From Desulfuromonadales bacterium (lineage in GTDB: Bacteria; Desulfobacterota; Desulfuromonadia; Geobacterales; Pseudopelobacteraceae), in NCBI GenBank assembly GCA_016650295.1, contig JAENWA010000058.1, positions 1-54,236 of the forward strand: 54,236 nt of DNA, in the 5' to 3' direction. Position numbers and translations under genes: made by a program. Each line of letters begins with the position of its first letter. The stretch's first letter is position 1. Positions 35,042 to 43,543 of this stretch are shown in pieces. The notes beneath the pieces were generated by a model. It worked only from the letters and a program-made list of their open reading frames with translations. It was not told where the DNA came from and ran no database searches.

Positions 35042-37498
35042 ATGAATCAAGTTGGAGTAGACGTCAAGGTAAACAGTCGGCAGGTACAGACTGCAACAGC
35101 GCAGGTGAAAGCCTTAGGGGGCATGCTCAACGACACGTTTTCAAAAAAATACGCGGTTGAAATTGCCGAATTGAAGGGCCTGGGCAGCGGAGGACCAATA
35201 ACAGCGGGCGGCAAGGCTCAGTTTGATACTGGTACGATAGACAGGGTAGTACGCGGCGCCGGGGTGTATCGCCGGGAGATGGAGAGCATAAAGCGCACTG
35301 TCTCAGAAACCACGAAGGACTATGACAAGTTGATAAAGCTCTCAAACGATTTCAAGGGTGACCGTCACGGCCCGACGGTGCCACCTCTGTCTGACGCCGA
35401 ATGGGCTAAATCACACCGGAAAACAGATAAGGAGGTCGCCTCGTTCTGGGCGTCTGTCAACGACGGTCCTACAAAACGTAAAACGGCAGCAGAACAGTAC
35501 GAGGCCATACACGGCGCCCGGGGCCGCACGGTTACCAGCCGCGACGACGACGGCATGAGCGGCGCCGGTCCGGGCGGACGCAACAGCAGCCAGTGGATGA
35601 AACGCACTCTTGGTTTTGTGATGGCCGCAGCCGGTGTCGGGACCGTTGCCGGCTTTATCGGTTCAGCTCGTGGCGCGTACCGGTCCGCGATCGGCGAAGA
35701 GGGTCAGCTTTATGGTCGGGGGATTCGTGGCAGCCGTGGCCGCGCTGGGATAGCCGCAGGCATCGGCCTTGACCCGACGTCATGGTACGGCCTGGAAGAT
35801 TCATTGAGCCGATACACCGGCCTTAACGAGCACACGGGACTTGCCCGGTCTTCGATGTTAAGCGCCACATTTGCCAAGGCGAACGGGCTTGACGTGTCAG
35901 ACGTTGCCGGTTTCCGGGCAGGCATCTACAACACCACCGGGAACGCCGGGACTCTTCCGGATAGCCTCTTGACCAGCATCGGCAGAGGGCTGGACAAGTC
36001 ACGCATGTTTGAGCTGATGCAGCGAGTCAGTCAAAACACACATATCACGGCAGCAGCCATGCACGGGGCGCCGGTATCGTCTGGCCAGACGGCAGCAGCC
36101 GCAGCACTGGCAAACGAGGCTATGCGGACCGGCGGGAGTGTCGGCACGTATGCCAAGAGCCAGGACTTTGCAGGGCTGATGCAAAACGGCATGCAGGGCG
36201 CGGGAAGCACTCCCGGCGACATCATGCTTTTTAAGGCAATGGGCGGGTTCAGTGGAAAAATGGACTTTGGGAAAGTCCACTCTATGAACCTGATGAAGCA
36301 GGGCGGATTTATGAACCGACCGGACCTGCTACAGAAAATATTGAAACAGGCACCGGGCGGGGATATGGCAAACCGGGCCGGCTGGCTGGAAAGCATGTTC
36401 AAGGGCTGGGGCATTGACGGCGCCGGCAGCGAGTTGCTGTTCAAGATGAATGACTCCGGCTTCCTTTCCCGGTTTTCAGAGCGTAAGGGCGGATTGCTCA
36501 AGAACATCGAAGGCGCAGCCAAGGGAGGCGACACCGAGGCGGCACGCTGGCTGAAAGAGATTCAGGCAAACCCGGCGCTGGGCAGGCAGGCCATAGAAGC
36601 ACAGAAGGACGTGGTGAAGATCGAAGCCGGCGAAAAACTATCTGCCCTCTTTGCGCCGATAGAGAACAGCGCCGTCAAATTCGCCGGAGCACTGGCAGAC
36701 GGCAAGTGGCAGGACGCCTTCCGGAACCTTGACGGGTCCGGTAAACTTTTCCTGACCGCAGCCGGACTGATGGCCGCTGGCGGGGCCATGTCATTCCTGG
36801 GCGGGGCGTCCGGGCTACTTGGCAAGGCAGGCGGCGGGGCGCTTCTTGGCTCGCTCATGGGGCCGCTTGGCTTGGCTACCCTGGGAGGCGCCGGCGCGTA
36901 CATGACCTTTAAGGACGGCGGGAACTTTCAACCGGCAGACCGTATGCGAGCAATCACCGGAAAAGGATTGAGCGACAAGTTTTCAAGCCAATGGGTGCCA
37001 TACAAAGACGAATTTGACCGGGCGGCCAAAGCCTACGGCATTTCCCCGGAACTTCTCTACGGTATGGGCCGGACAGAGAGCGGATTCAGAACGAACGCGA
37101 TCAGTAAAAAGGGCGCGATCGGGGTAATGCAGGTCATGCCGTCAAATGCCAAGGGAGTGGATTTAACAATACCCGGAGATAATATCCGGCGCGGGGCGCA
37201 GTACATGGCCTCGTTGTTGAAAATGTATGATGGCGACACGGACAAGGCCCTTGCCGCCTACAACTTCGGGCCGGGCAATGTTGGCAAGTACGGAATGGGC
37301 AAGCTCCCGAAGGAAACACAAAAATATATCCGCGACGTGAAGACCGCGCAACAGGGCTATTTTGAGTCGTCACAGCCAGGGGGCGCCGGCGGGGATGCAA
37401 TGCAGACCCTTGTCCAGATCATGCAGATCATAGCAGACAATACCGGTATTACAGCCAGGAAGGGACAGCCGCAAGCAACAGCTCTCGCAGTAAGATAA
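35042..37498 (+). CDS. Tape-measure-like protein with lytic transglycosylase domain
   Basis: An 818-residue protein. The N-terminus (DVKVNSRQVQTATAQVKALG) has the coiled-coil pattern of phage tail tape-measure proteins. A long Gly/Ala-rich body follows, with hydrophobic segments at about 195-210 and 575-625. The C-terminus is a Slt-type lytic transglycosylase: catalytic Glu679 in GRTESGF, then GVMQVMP and AYNFGPGNV near 739. It would cut peptidoglycan, most likely at DNA entry or from a virion. GGGGG precedes the ATG and a strong terminator follows. It is the largest gene of the element, and no other tail gene is nearby. Confidence 0.85.
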   Translation: MNQVGVDVKVNSRQVQTATAQVKALGGMLNDTFSKKYAVEIAELKGLGSGGPITAGGKAQFDTGTIDRVVRGAGVYRREMESIKRTVSETTKDYDKLIKLSNDFKGDRHGPTVPPLSDAEWAKSHRKTDKEVASFWASVNDGPTKRKTAAEQYEAIHGARGRTVTSRDDDGMSGAGPGGRNSSQWMKRTLGFVMAAAGVGTVAGFIGSARGAYRSAIGEEGQLYGRGIRGSRGRAGIAAGIGLDPTSWYGLEDSLSRYTGLNEHTGLARSSMLSATFAKANGLDVSDVAGFRAGIYNTTGNAGTLPDSLLTSIGRGLDKSRMFELMQRVSQNTHITAAAMHGAPVSSGQTAAAAALANEAMRTGGSVGTYAKSQDFAGLMQNGMQGAGSTPGDIMLFKAMGGFSGKMDFGKVHSMNLMKQGGFMNRPDLLQKILKQAPGGDMANRAGWLESMFKGWGIDGAGSELLFKMNDSGFLSRFSERKGGLLKNIEGAAKGGDTEAARWLKEIQANPALGRQAIEAQKDVVKIEAGEKLSALFAPIENSAVKFAGALADGKWQDAFRNLDGSGKLFLTAAGLMAAGGAMSFLGGASGLLGKAGGGALLGSLMGPLGLATLGGAGAYMTFKDGGNFQPADRMRAITGKGLSDKFSSQWVPYKDEFDRAAKAYGISPELLYGMGRTESGFRTNAISKKGAIGVMQVMPSNAKGVDLTIPGDNIRRGAQYMASLLKMYDGDTDKALAAYNFGPGNVGKYGMGKLPKETQKYIRDVKTAQQGYFESSQPGGAGGDAMQTLVQIMQIIADNTGITARKGQPQATALAVR

Positions 37499-37526
37499 TC
37501 AGAGACGGTGTAATGCAATGTTATTT

Positions 37527-37571
37527 GCCCCGTGGTGCCTCACCTCCTTGTGTGTGCCACGGGGCTTTTTT
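37527..37571 (+). terminator. Strong terminator after the tape-measure-like gene
   Basis: GCCCCGTGG (37527-37535) pairs perfectly with CCACGGGGC (37557-37565), followed by six T. It ends the long plus-strand transcript of the element. Confidence 0.9.
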
Positions 37572-37690
37572 ACGTCCTGCACCCTGGTTTTTCGTGTTTT
37601 TTCGGGCATACGCTACGGGTTTTGTGGCAATTCCGTGGCAGTCAAAAACGACCATATCATAAGTGGTTGAATGTGAACGATTATAAACAA

Positions 37691-37727
37691 TACACCAGAG
37701 GGTGCAATACCCTCTGGTGTATTTTCT
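37691..37727 (+). terminator. Second terminator-like hairpin
   Basis: A perfect 12-base stem TACACCAGAGGG / CCCTCTGGTGTA with a 7-base loop, followed by TTTTCTTT. Together with the hairpin at 37527 it strongly separates the two transcription modules of the element. The gap 37499-37836 holds these two hairpins and the promoter and no gene. Confidence 0.85.
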
Positions 37728-37773
37728 TTGTCAGATATACGCTACAACTAGTTGAAATAATTGAATATTTATG

Positions 37774-37803
37774 TTGACAGCTATGTTTTTTTGTCTCTAT
37801 GAT
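37774..37803 (+). promoter_or_regulatory. Sigma-70 promoter of the second module
   Basis: TTGACA (37774-37779), 18 bases, TATGAT (37798-37803); the gene at 37837 starts 33 bases further on. It is the best consensus promoter in the element. Confidence 0.8.
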
Positions 37804-37836
37804 GGACCATCTTTTTGACAATTCATGGAGGCGGTC

Positions 37837-38481
37837 ATGTTCACCAGCGGCCAGAAGATTTACTTCAAAAGGGATACTGACAAGCGGCTGCTCAAGGGTA
37901 CGATCATTGGCCAGGCTGGCGACGGCTGGCAGGTACGCGGCGCCCGGACCGCTTCCAAGATCACGCCCCCAGTTTTCACCCTGCAGGCGCACGAGATCAC
38001 CACGGACCACATACCACCACGGCAACGGGTTAAAAAGCTGGAGACCAGCCACGGCAGCGGCCTGTCAATCGTAGCAGCCGAAAGCATCCGCCGGCGGGAG
38101 ATCACAGAGGCGCGCCTGGGGATGACCGAAACGCAGGTGTTACAGGCACGTGCAATGCTCGAAATGCGGCGACGTGCTCTTCGGAAACTGGCAGCCACAA
38201 ACGGCATAGCCTTCTCTCGTTACGATTATGCATTTGAAGAGCTTTCGAGTGAATATCTTGTGGCTGCCATGTCCGCGCTCCGATCGACAGTGAGCAAGGC
38301 ACCTGACGCGGACCTGGAAGAGTTCCGGCGCTACCTGTCCGGTGAAGTTGCAGACAGCCGGGTAATGATGACCATCACCCGGACCAGCCGGACGGCAGCA
38401 ATCCGGTATCTGAAACGGCGGACGGAGTACCACCTGCAGCATGTTGATATTTCTGATTATGGAAGGAGGTTGGCAGCATGA
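37837..38481 (+). CDS. Hypothetical protein of the second module
   Basis: A 214-residue protein read from the ATG at 37837, with GGAGG five bases upstream (an earlier in-frame ATG at 37825 overlaps that site). Residues 1-60 look like a small beta-barrel (GQKIYFKRDTDKRLLKGTII, GDGWQVRGARTASKITPP), the remainder is helical and basic (MLEMRRRALRKLAATNG). A nucleic-acid-binding role is plausible, but no family is recognised. Its stop overlaps the next start. Confidence 0.7.
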   Translation: MFTSGQKIYFKRDTDKRLLKGTIIGQAGDGWQVRGARTASKITPPVFTLQAHEITTDHIPPRQRVKKLETSHGSGLSIVAAESIRRREITEARLGMTETQVLQARAMLEMRRRALRKLAATNGIAFSRYDYAFEELSSEYLVAAMSALRSTVSKAPDADLEEFRRYLSGEVADSRVMMTITRTSRTAAIRYLKRRTEYHLQHVDISDYGRRLAA

Positions 38482-38792
38482 ACATTGAATTTTGTCAGAT
38501 CGTTGGCCAGGTTGCGGCATACCTGGACAAGCACCCGGACGGTGCTGACCGGTTACGGGCTTTTCTCGATGACGACAAGCTGTTGTATGACACAGCAGAC
38601 GTTTGTCGAATTACCGGTTGGGGGCGGACGTATGTGTCTCAGTTATGTTCTAGCGGGTTGGTGCCGTACATTCCCGGCAAGCCACACAAGTTTGTCCCGG
38701 CAGCAGTCAAGAAGGCAATCGAAGCGTTACAGACAGGCGGCATCTATGGGCGCCGAAAAAGCAGAACAAAACCCACAAGGAGAACACCATGA
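38478..38792 (+). CDS. Helix-turn-helix DNA-binding protein
   Basis: A 104-residue protein with an HTH_17/MerR-like segment, LLYDTADVCRITGWGRTYV then SQLCSSGLVPYIPGKPHKFV, as in excisionases and small phage regulators. The C-terminus is basic (RRKSRTKPTRRTP). GGAGG seven bases upstream and ATGA overlap with the preceding gene. It may direct excision or module switching. Confidence 0.75.
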   Translation: MNIEFCQIVGQVAAYLDKHPDGADRLRAFLDDDKLLYDTADVCRITGWGRTYVSQLCSSGLVPYIPGKPHKFVPAAVKKAIEALQTGGIYGRRKSRTKPTRRTP

Positions 38793-38983
38793 ACGCAGAG
38801 ACAGCAGGAAAAGTTTTTAGTGAGCTTGATGTATGCAGGAGCCTGTTTGATTCGCTTGCACACACTCTGGAATACAACGTCGGCGTGAGAGACTATCACC
38901 CGCTCAGTGTACTTGCCCAAGAGGGTAAACGGAAGATTGATAGCATTGTGGATCAGATTGACCGGGGGAGGATGGCAGCATAA
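38789..38983 (+). CDS. Small hypothetical protein of the element
   Basis: A 64-residue helical acidic protein with AAGGAG seven bases before the ATG and an ATGA overlap with the HTH gene. Sequence: VFSELDVCRSLFDSLAHTLE and EGKRKIDSIVDQIDRG. Function unknown. Confidence 0.6.
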   Translation: MNAETAGKVFSELDVCRSLFDSLAHTLEYNVGVRDYHPLSVLAQEGKRKIDSIVDQIDRGRMAA

Positions 38984-39093
38984 CAACACGGTCAAACAGG
39001 CACTTGACAAGATGGAGCTCACCGACGATGCTGTTCAGAAGTCATTCCAGCGCAAGGGCTTAACTTATCTGATAAAATCTCACGGAGGAACCA

Positions 39094-39249
39094 ATGGCAG
39101 AATCGAGCGAAGAAGAAAAGTACACCCGGAAGGCCGCGCTCTTGAAAAAAGCGCTTGTGGATGCAGACCAGATGGATGCTGCGGATGCGGAGAAGGCAAA
39201 GAAGCCTGCTGCAACGGGCAAGCAAAAGAAGGAGACTGCAGCCCTCTAG
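39094..39249 (+). CDS. Very small charged protein (51 residues)
   Basis: A short reading frame with GGAGG six bases before the ATG. The product is highly charged (AESSEEEKYTRKAALLKKAL, then KAKKPAATGKQKKE) and probably unstructured. It is too short for most gene callers. Its position at the end of the second module and strong ribosome site support it. Function unknown. The 265 bases after it contain no gene I trust. Confidence 0.5.
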   Translation: MAESSEEEKYTRKAALLKKALVDADQMDAADAEKAKKPAATGKQKKETAAL

Positions 39250-39479
39250 ATCGCAGCCATTCAGAGCCTTTTTCTTTATCCTGGATATCATCCTGGCGGG
39301 TGGTTCAGGCTTTTTATGCCATTCCGACGATGCATCCTTCATGGGATTGTGGAGAGCGGCGGCAGTGTGTCTGACACTGACTGTGAGGATTGACGACCTC
39401 GCCAAAGTGGTTTACCAGTAGTTCCGGAAACCTCGCAAGAGGGACGAGCACCTAATTCAGGGCTCTTGAAAGCCGGGAG

Positions 39480-39508
39480 AAGGCCACCGTTTAACAGCGG
39501 TGGCCTTT
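39480..39508. terminator. Bidirectional terminator between convergent element modules
   Basis: AAGGCCACCG and CGGTGGCCTT form a perfect 10-base stem with an 8-base loop, flanked by A and T runs suitable for either strand. Confidence 0.8.
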
Positions 39509-39514
39509 CTGCTA

Positions 39515-40114
39515 CTAAGAACCAGAAGCGATACGTTTCCGCAATGGCACCGTCTCAATAGTCCGACCCATCGTCACTTTTATTTCAATCCCCAGGCACC
39601 CGCAGGTACAACGCAGCTGGCCGCAGCCGGAGCAGATAGGGCACGCGATGCAATCAATGCGCTGCTGAAACTGGCCGCAACGGAAGACGGACGTCATAAC
39701 CTCGTCAATAGGATCGAAACGTAGTTGCTCGCCGTAGCAGACGCAGTTCACCCGGAAACGATCAACAATTAGCCCGTGAACACGCTTGGAAACCTCGGGA
39801 ATGTAACCGTCCTCCCCCTGAACGACAAAAACGTGACCGCAACGGGAACAAAACGGCTCGTATTCGGAAGGGTCTGGATGGTATTGGCAGTTGGAGCAAA
39901 CAACCACAAGGTAAGGGGTTTCCACAACTGGAATATCTTCACCCGAAAACCGCTCGCCATATGGAACAATCCGCGTGTTGCCGCAAGAAGGACATACTGT
40001 TACACCAGCATCGTCAGCGTCAAAAGACTCTCCACATTTCCAGCACTCACGAACATAATCACAAGGAAGCGCGGCAAGCGCGGCAACAAGTGCATCATCA
40101 ATAGAATGCGGCAT
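39515..40114 (-). CDS. Zinc-ribbon protein of the element
   Basis: A 199-residue protein with several CxxC pairs: CWKCGESF with CPSCGN, CSNC with CSRCG, and a C-terminal CPICSGCGQLRCTCGC cluster. These suggest two to four zinc sites in rubredoxin-like knuckles. GGAGGG lies four bases before the ATG. It is the second gene of a minus-strand pair, opposed to the rest of the element, a position often used for cargo or regulators. It could bind nucleic acid; no family is recognised. Confidence 0.7.
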   Translation of the reverse strand: MPHSIDDALVAALAALPCDYVRECWKCGESFDADDAGVTVCPSCGNTRIVPYGERFSGEDIPVVETPYLVVVCSNCQYHPDPSEYEPFCSRCGHVFVVQGEDGYIPEVSKRVHGLIVDRFRVNCVCYGEQLRFDPIDEVMTSVFRCGQFQQRIDCIACPICSGCGQLRCTCGCLGIEIKVTMGRTIETVPLRKRIASGS

Positions 40115-40133
40115 ACGCCCTCCATAACTTTGT

Positions 40134-40457
40134 CTATGGTGCCAAGATCAATTGCAGCCGCGACAGCGCAGACCTGATTTTCAACTCTAACCGCTCGCAG
40201 TAGGACCCGCCCTGCAGATCATCCAATTCGGACTGATACACCAATGTACTGACCCGGTGGTCGTCGATTGCCAGGTTCAACAGGTGCACGTCAAGGCAGC
40301 CTACCCTCCGGCCTTCTACAACTGATACCTGTGATAACTGTATTCCCATTTGCGCGGCAAGATCGGCGGCATACTCTTGAATCATTTGGTACTCGGTTAA
40401 CGGCCTGACAGACCCATTCACTTTTTTGTGAAATTGGACGAAATCAACGCCTTGCAT
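40134..40457 (-). CDS. Hypothetical protein, first gene of the minus-strand pair
   Basis: A 107-residue protein of unknown function (LTEYQMIQEYAADLAAQMGI, RVSTLVYQSELDDLQGG). It ends 19 bases before the zinc-ribbon gene. The ribosome site is weak (GGGAGA about 15 bases upstream), so the start is less certain. Its orientation toward the module junction and nearness to attR fit cargo or an immunity-type region. Confidence 0.55.
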   Translation of the reverse strand: MQGVDFVQFHKKVNGSVRPLTEYQMIQEYAADLAAQMGIQLSQVSVVEGRRVGCLDVHLLNLAIDDHRVSTLVYQSELDDLQGGSYCERLELKIRSALSRLQLILAP

Positions 40458-40615
40458 GAAATCATACGTTACGTCTCCCGGCGGTTATTTGTCGCAATGA
40501 GGTATACAGGGAGGGTCTCTAATGAACAACTAAAAAAGACCCCGAAGCCAGGAGGGGCGACTACGGGGCAAAAGCCTGATTTTACTCAGGGTATGAATGA
40601 AGGAAATTCTGCCTG

Positions 40616-40637
40616 TTCCTACCTATGTCCTACTTAA
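40616..40637. promoter_or_regulatory. Tandem arm-site pair near attR
   Basis: TTCCTACCTAT (40616-40626) is followed directly by GTCCTACTTAA (40627-40637). Both match the 11-base repeat found five times inside attL, with the same tandem 11-base pitch as 28572-28593. Confidence 0.7.
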
Positions 40638-40687
40638 ATAATATACAGAATATTAATATCCATATAAAACAAGTAATTATATTGATA

Positions 40688-40722
40688 TGTGAACTATAAG
40701 GTCTACAAGGATAAGTCATAAG
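40688..40722. repeat. attR, 35-base direct repeat
   Basis: Identical to 28416-28450. It carries a second copy of the last host codons and stop but no gene upstream of it. Beyond it comes the host terminator. Confidence 0.95.
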
Positions 40723-40785
40723 GCAGGGTTTTGAGGAATGAATTCTATTGAATTATGACAACCGATTCAAACAGGCTTACAGCCG

Positions 40786-40823
40786 AATGCCCGCAAATCC
40801 ATTCAAGGATTTGCGGGCATTTT
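40786..40823 (+). terminator. Original terminator of the kinase/BON gene, displaced by the element
   Basis: AATGCCCGCAAATCC pairs perfectly with GGATTTGCGGGCATT across a 6-base loop, then TTTA. With the element removed it would lie about 65 bases after the host gene stop. Confidence 0.75.
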
Positions 40824-40830
40824 ATTTAGC

Positions 40831-40982
40831 TTGAAGCGGATTCAGTCTCAGTATACGGATGAATTGGATGAAGGCGTAACGAAGTTCTTCGGCGACAGGC
40901 TTGATAGGGACGGCTTGTAATCGCTTATCAAGCCGTTGCAAGCAACGCCGAGGTGTTGCAGAGGCTGATGCGGCAGTTATAA
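40831..40982 (+). pseudogene. Frameshifted gene remnant
   Basis: Two adjacent frames read as one plausible C-terminus: QYTDELDEGVTKFFGDRLDR and then LVIAYQAVASNAEVLQRL, joined if one base is added near 40916. No start or ribosome site is visible upstream. It looks like the tail of a lost gene. The parent family is not identified. Confidence 0.35.
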
Positions 40983-41040
40983 AACGTAGGTTGCGTTGCT
41001 ATCGCTGAAATGTCTGTTACTATAACCTAATGACGGAGGC

Positions 41041-41162
41041 TCTTGCAAAAAGATTGTCTTCCCCGAATGACTCTATCGGGGATCCAGGTTTTTCAGTCAC
41101 TTAGAATCTGGATTCCCGATCAGAACCGCTTCGGGAATGACACTTTTAGGACTTTTGCAAGA
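41041..41162. repeat. MITE-like repeat with TCTTGCAAAA termini
   Basis: A 122-base non-coding unit bounded by perfect 10-base inverted repeats. It contains the dyads CCCCGA...TCGGGG (41061-41081) and ATTCCCGA with TCGGGAAT (41112-41138). The inner ATTCCCG/CGGGAAT motif is common in dispersed bacterial repeats. The rest of 40983-41223 shows no gene. Confidence 0.65.
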
Positions 41163-41223
41163 AGCTCGACTACTGACATTTACTGAATAGTATTGATCGC
41201 TTCGAGACTAGGGAGAAGTAATA

Positions 41224-43530
41224 GTGAAGTCAGCATCCACATCCCGTGTCATTCTGGCCGGAATCTTCATTGCGGCGATAGCGCCATTCCTGGCAGTGGA
41301 ACTCTTCCATGTCTGGCTTTACAAGGTGATGGACATCACAAAGTATCTTGTATTTCACAATATAGTGGAATTATTCAGCGTCATTGTATCGATGTCCATA
41401 TTCGGCGTAGGCTGGTTTACCTATGACCAGTCAAAAGACCGTCACATACTCTTCCTGAGCACGGCCTTTCTGGCCATCGGTCTTATGGATTTCATGCATG
41501 CCCTCTCCTACGCTGGAATGCCCGCATTTGTGACTCCGAATCTGCCCGACAAGGCTACCCAATTCTGGATTGCTGCAAGAATTTTTTCCGCCTCTGCATT
41601 TCTCGCCAGTGCGTTAATATACCCAGGGACTTCGCTCGGGTGGTTGTCCAAACGCTATCTGGTTACAGCTGCCCTTGCCATTACACTGACCGTGTTCACC
41701 GGAATCATTTTCTTCCCTTCTTACATTCCCGCTGCTTTCATTGAAGGTGTCGGCCTCACCCCATTCAAAAAAACCTGCGAGTATCTGATTATCTGCCTGC
41801 TGCTGCTTTCAGTGGCTGCCTACTGGAGACGCATGTCGAAGAGCGGTGACCGGCTCATCCTCTGGTTCCTGTCCGCCTTCATCATCTCTATTTTCAGTGA
41901 GCTTGCCTTCACCGTTTACAAGAGCGTCTTCGACACATTCAATATGCTCAGCCATGTCTACAAGATTGTGGCATTCTACCTGATCTACAGGGGGATATTC
42001 ACTGCGGCGGTCAATAATCCGTATCTGGAGCTTTCCGGTGCAAACGGCAACCTCCGAATGGAGATTGCCGAACGCAAGCGGGCGGAAGTTGACCGGGAAC
42101 AGTATCACAGGTTTTTTACGACCTCGCGCGACCTGATGTGCATTGCCGATCCAAACGGCGCATTCATTAAGACGAATCCGGCCTTTTCAGAGACGCTTGG
42201 TTATTCAGAAGCGGAGCTCGTGTCAAGGCCGTTCATTGACTTCATCCATCCTGACGACAAACAGCAGACCCTTGATGAAATGAAACAACAAATGGAGAAC
42301 GGACATACATTGCATTTCGATAACCGGTATATTTGCAAGGATGGTTCGGTGTGCTGGCTATCCTGGCGTGCGATCTATACAAAGGAAGAAAATTCCACAT
42401 ATGCGACAGCTCGCGACATCACCGAGCAAAAACGGGCGGAAGGGGCCATGTGGGAGAACGAAGCGCGATTCCGGATGATGGTTGAGAGCGTGAAGGACTA
42501 TGCCATTATCATGCTTGACGCTGACGGCCACGTCGTGAGTTGGAACACGGGCGCCGAACGCATCAAGGGTTATAAGGAGGATGAAATCGTCGGGCAACAC
42601 TTCTCGCGTTTCTATACCTTGGAGGGTGTTGAGAGCGGCAAGCCCGAAAAGGAGTTGGCAGTTGCTGACGCGGAAGGTCGTTTTGAAGCGGAAGGGTGGC
42701 GTGTGCGCAAGAACGGCTCTCGATTCATGGCCAACGTGGTTATCACGGCCCTGCGCGATGATGCGGGCCAATTGCGCGGTTTTGTTAAAGTCGTACGCGA
42801 CATCACAGAACGCAATATGGCAGAGGAAGCGTTAAGCCGCTATACAGCAGAGCTGGAGAGGTCTAATGCGGAACTCCAGCAGTTTGCCTATGTTGCCTCG
42901 CATGACCTTCAGGAACCCTTGCGCATGGTATCGAGTTACACACAACTCCTTGCCCAGCGCTATGAAGGCCAGCTCGACGATAAAGCCAGGAAATATATTG
43001 ACTACGCCGTGGACGGCGCGGTGCGCATGCAGCGGCTCATCAATGACCTGCTGCTCTACTCGCGCATCAACACGCAGGGCCAGGTACAGGAATTGATCGA
43101 CTCCCATGCGGTTCTCGGCGATGCCCTGCGAGACCTGTCTGCCGCTATTACGGAGAGTCGGGCGATCATTACGAATGACGATCTCCCCACAATTCGCGCC
43201 GACGCCACCCAGTTGTCCCAACTCTTCCAGAACCTGATCGGCAATGCCATCAAGTTCCGGGGCGCCGATCTGCCGCGCATCCATGTTTCAGTCCTTGATC
43301 TCGGTAGCGAATGGCGTATCTCGGTGAATGATAACGGCATCGGCATTGATCAGCAGTATGCGGGAAAGGTGTTCGTGATCTTCCAGCGCCTGCATACCAG
43401 GTTGGAATATCCGGGAACCGGCATCGGTCTGGCCGTGTGTAAACGGATCGTGGAACGCCACGGCGGCCGGATCTGGTTTGAGTCCGAGCTCGGAAAAGGT
43501 TCCACATTTTATTTTACGTTTCCAAAATGA
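41224..43530 (+). CDS. Membrane histidine kinase: MASE3-PAS-PAS-HisKA-HATPase
   Basis: A 768-residue sensor kinase. Seven or so transmembrane helices (residues 8-265) form a MASE3-type sensor with the hallmark [14 protein letters not shown]. Two PAS domains follow (about 295-400 and 420-530), then HisKA with the phosphohistidine in [12 protein letters not shown] and a GHKL ATPase ([27 protein letters not shown]). The start is a GTG with GGGAGAAG upstream. The response-regulator gene follows within 14 bases and is the probable partner. The signal is unknown. Confidence 0.88.
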   Translation: MKSASTSRVILAGIFIAAIAPFLAVELFHVWLYKVMDITKYLVFHNIVELFSVIVSMSIFGVGWFTYDQSKDRHILFLSTAFLAIGLMDFMHALSYAGMPAFVTPNLPDKATQFWIAARIFSASAFLASALIYPGTSLGWLSKRYLVTAALAITLTVFTGIIFFPSYIPAAFIEGVGLTPFKKTCEYLIICLLLLSVAAYWRRMSKSGDRLILWFLSAFIISIFSELAFTVYKSVFDTFNMLSHVYKIVAFYLIYRGIFTAAVNNPYLELSGANGNLRMEIAERKRAEVDREQYHRFFTTSRDLMCIADPNGAFIKTNPAFSETLGYSEAELVSRPFIDFIHPDDKQQTLDEMKQQMENGHTLHFDNRYICKDGSVCWLSWRAIYTKEENSTYATARDITEQKRAEGAMWENEARFRMMVESVKDYAIIMLDADGHVVSWNTGAERIKGYKEDEIVGQHFSRFYTLEGVESGKPEKELAVADAEGRFEAEGWRVRKNGSRFMANVVITALRDDAGQLRGFVKVVRDITERNMAEEALSRYTAELERSNAELQQFAYVASHDLQEPLRMVSSYTQLLAQRYEGQLDDKARKYIDYAVDGAVRMQRLINDLLLYSRINTQGQVQELIDSHAVLGDALRDLSAAITESRAIITNDDLPTIRADATQLSQLFQNLIGNAIKFRGADLPRIHVSVLDLGSEWRISVNDNGIGIDQQYAGKVFVIFQRLHTRLEYPGTGIGLAVCKRIVERHGGRIWFESELGKGSTFYFTFPK

Positions 43531-43543
43531 AAGGGGCACAACA

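Larger units (their letters stand above)
28416..40722. mobile_element. 12.27-kb integrated element (satellite-like), integrase-bearing
   Basis: The element lies between perfect 35-base direct repeats and one repeat unit plus cargo is 12,272 bases. The order is integrase, small protein, HTH protein, RepA-like ATPase, a run of small proteins, DUF5681-like protein, tape-measure/transglycosylase protein, terminator, a second promoter with HTH and small genes, then a minus-strand zinc-ribbon pair. There is no recognisable capsid, portal, large terminase, tail sheath, relaxase or type IV secretion gene. That excludes a complete tailed prophage or ICE as judged by eye and suggests a phage satellite or a new class of integrative element. 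Confidence 0.9.

Noticed and set aside
38907-39374. 155-codon open frame after the second-module small genes
   Set aside because: It runs through the 64-residue and 51-residue genes in another frame and has a Cys/Arg-rich composition typical of shadow frames. A short real protein from 39012 cannot be fully excluded.
39155-39421. Open frame that could encode a small membrane (holin-like) protein
   Set aside because: No ribosome site, and its first half is an out-of-frame reading of the 51-residue gene; hydrophobicity is limited to one short stretch.
40530-40575. Hairpin CCCCGAAG...CTACGGGG as a terminator of the minus-strand pair
   Set aside because: It lies upstream of that pair and has a mismatched stem. 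It may insulate the pair, but it cannot end its transcript.
28416-40722. Complete tailed prophage
   Set aside because: Only one tail-like and one packaging-like gene are visible; portal, capsid, large terminase, baseplate and lysis cassettes are absent and there is no room for them.
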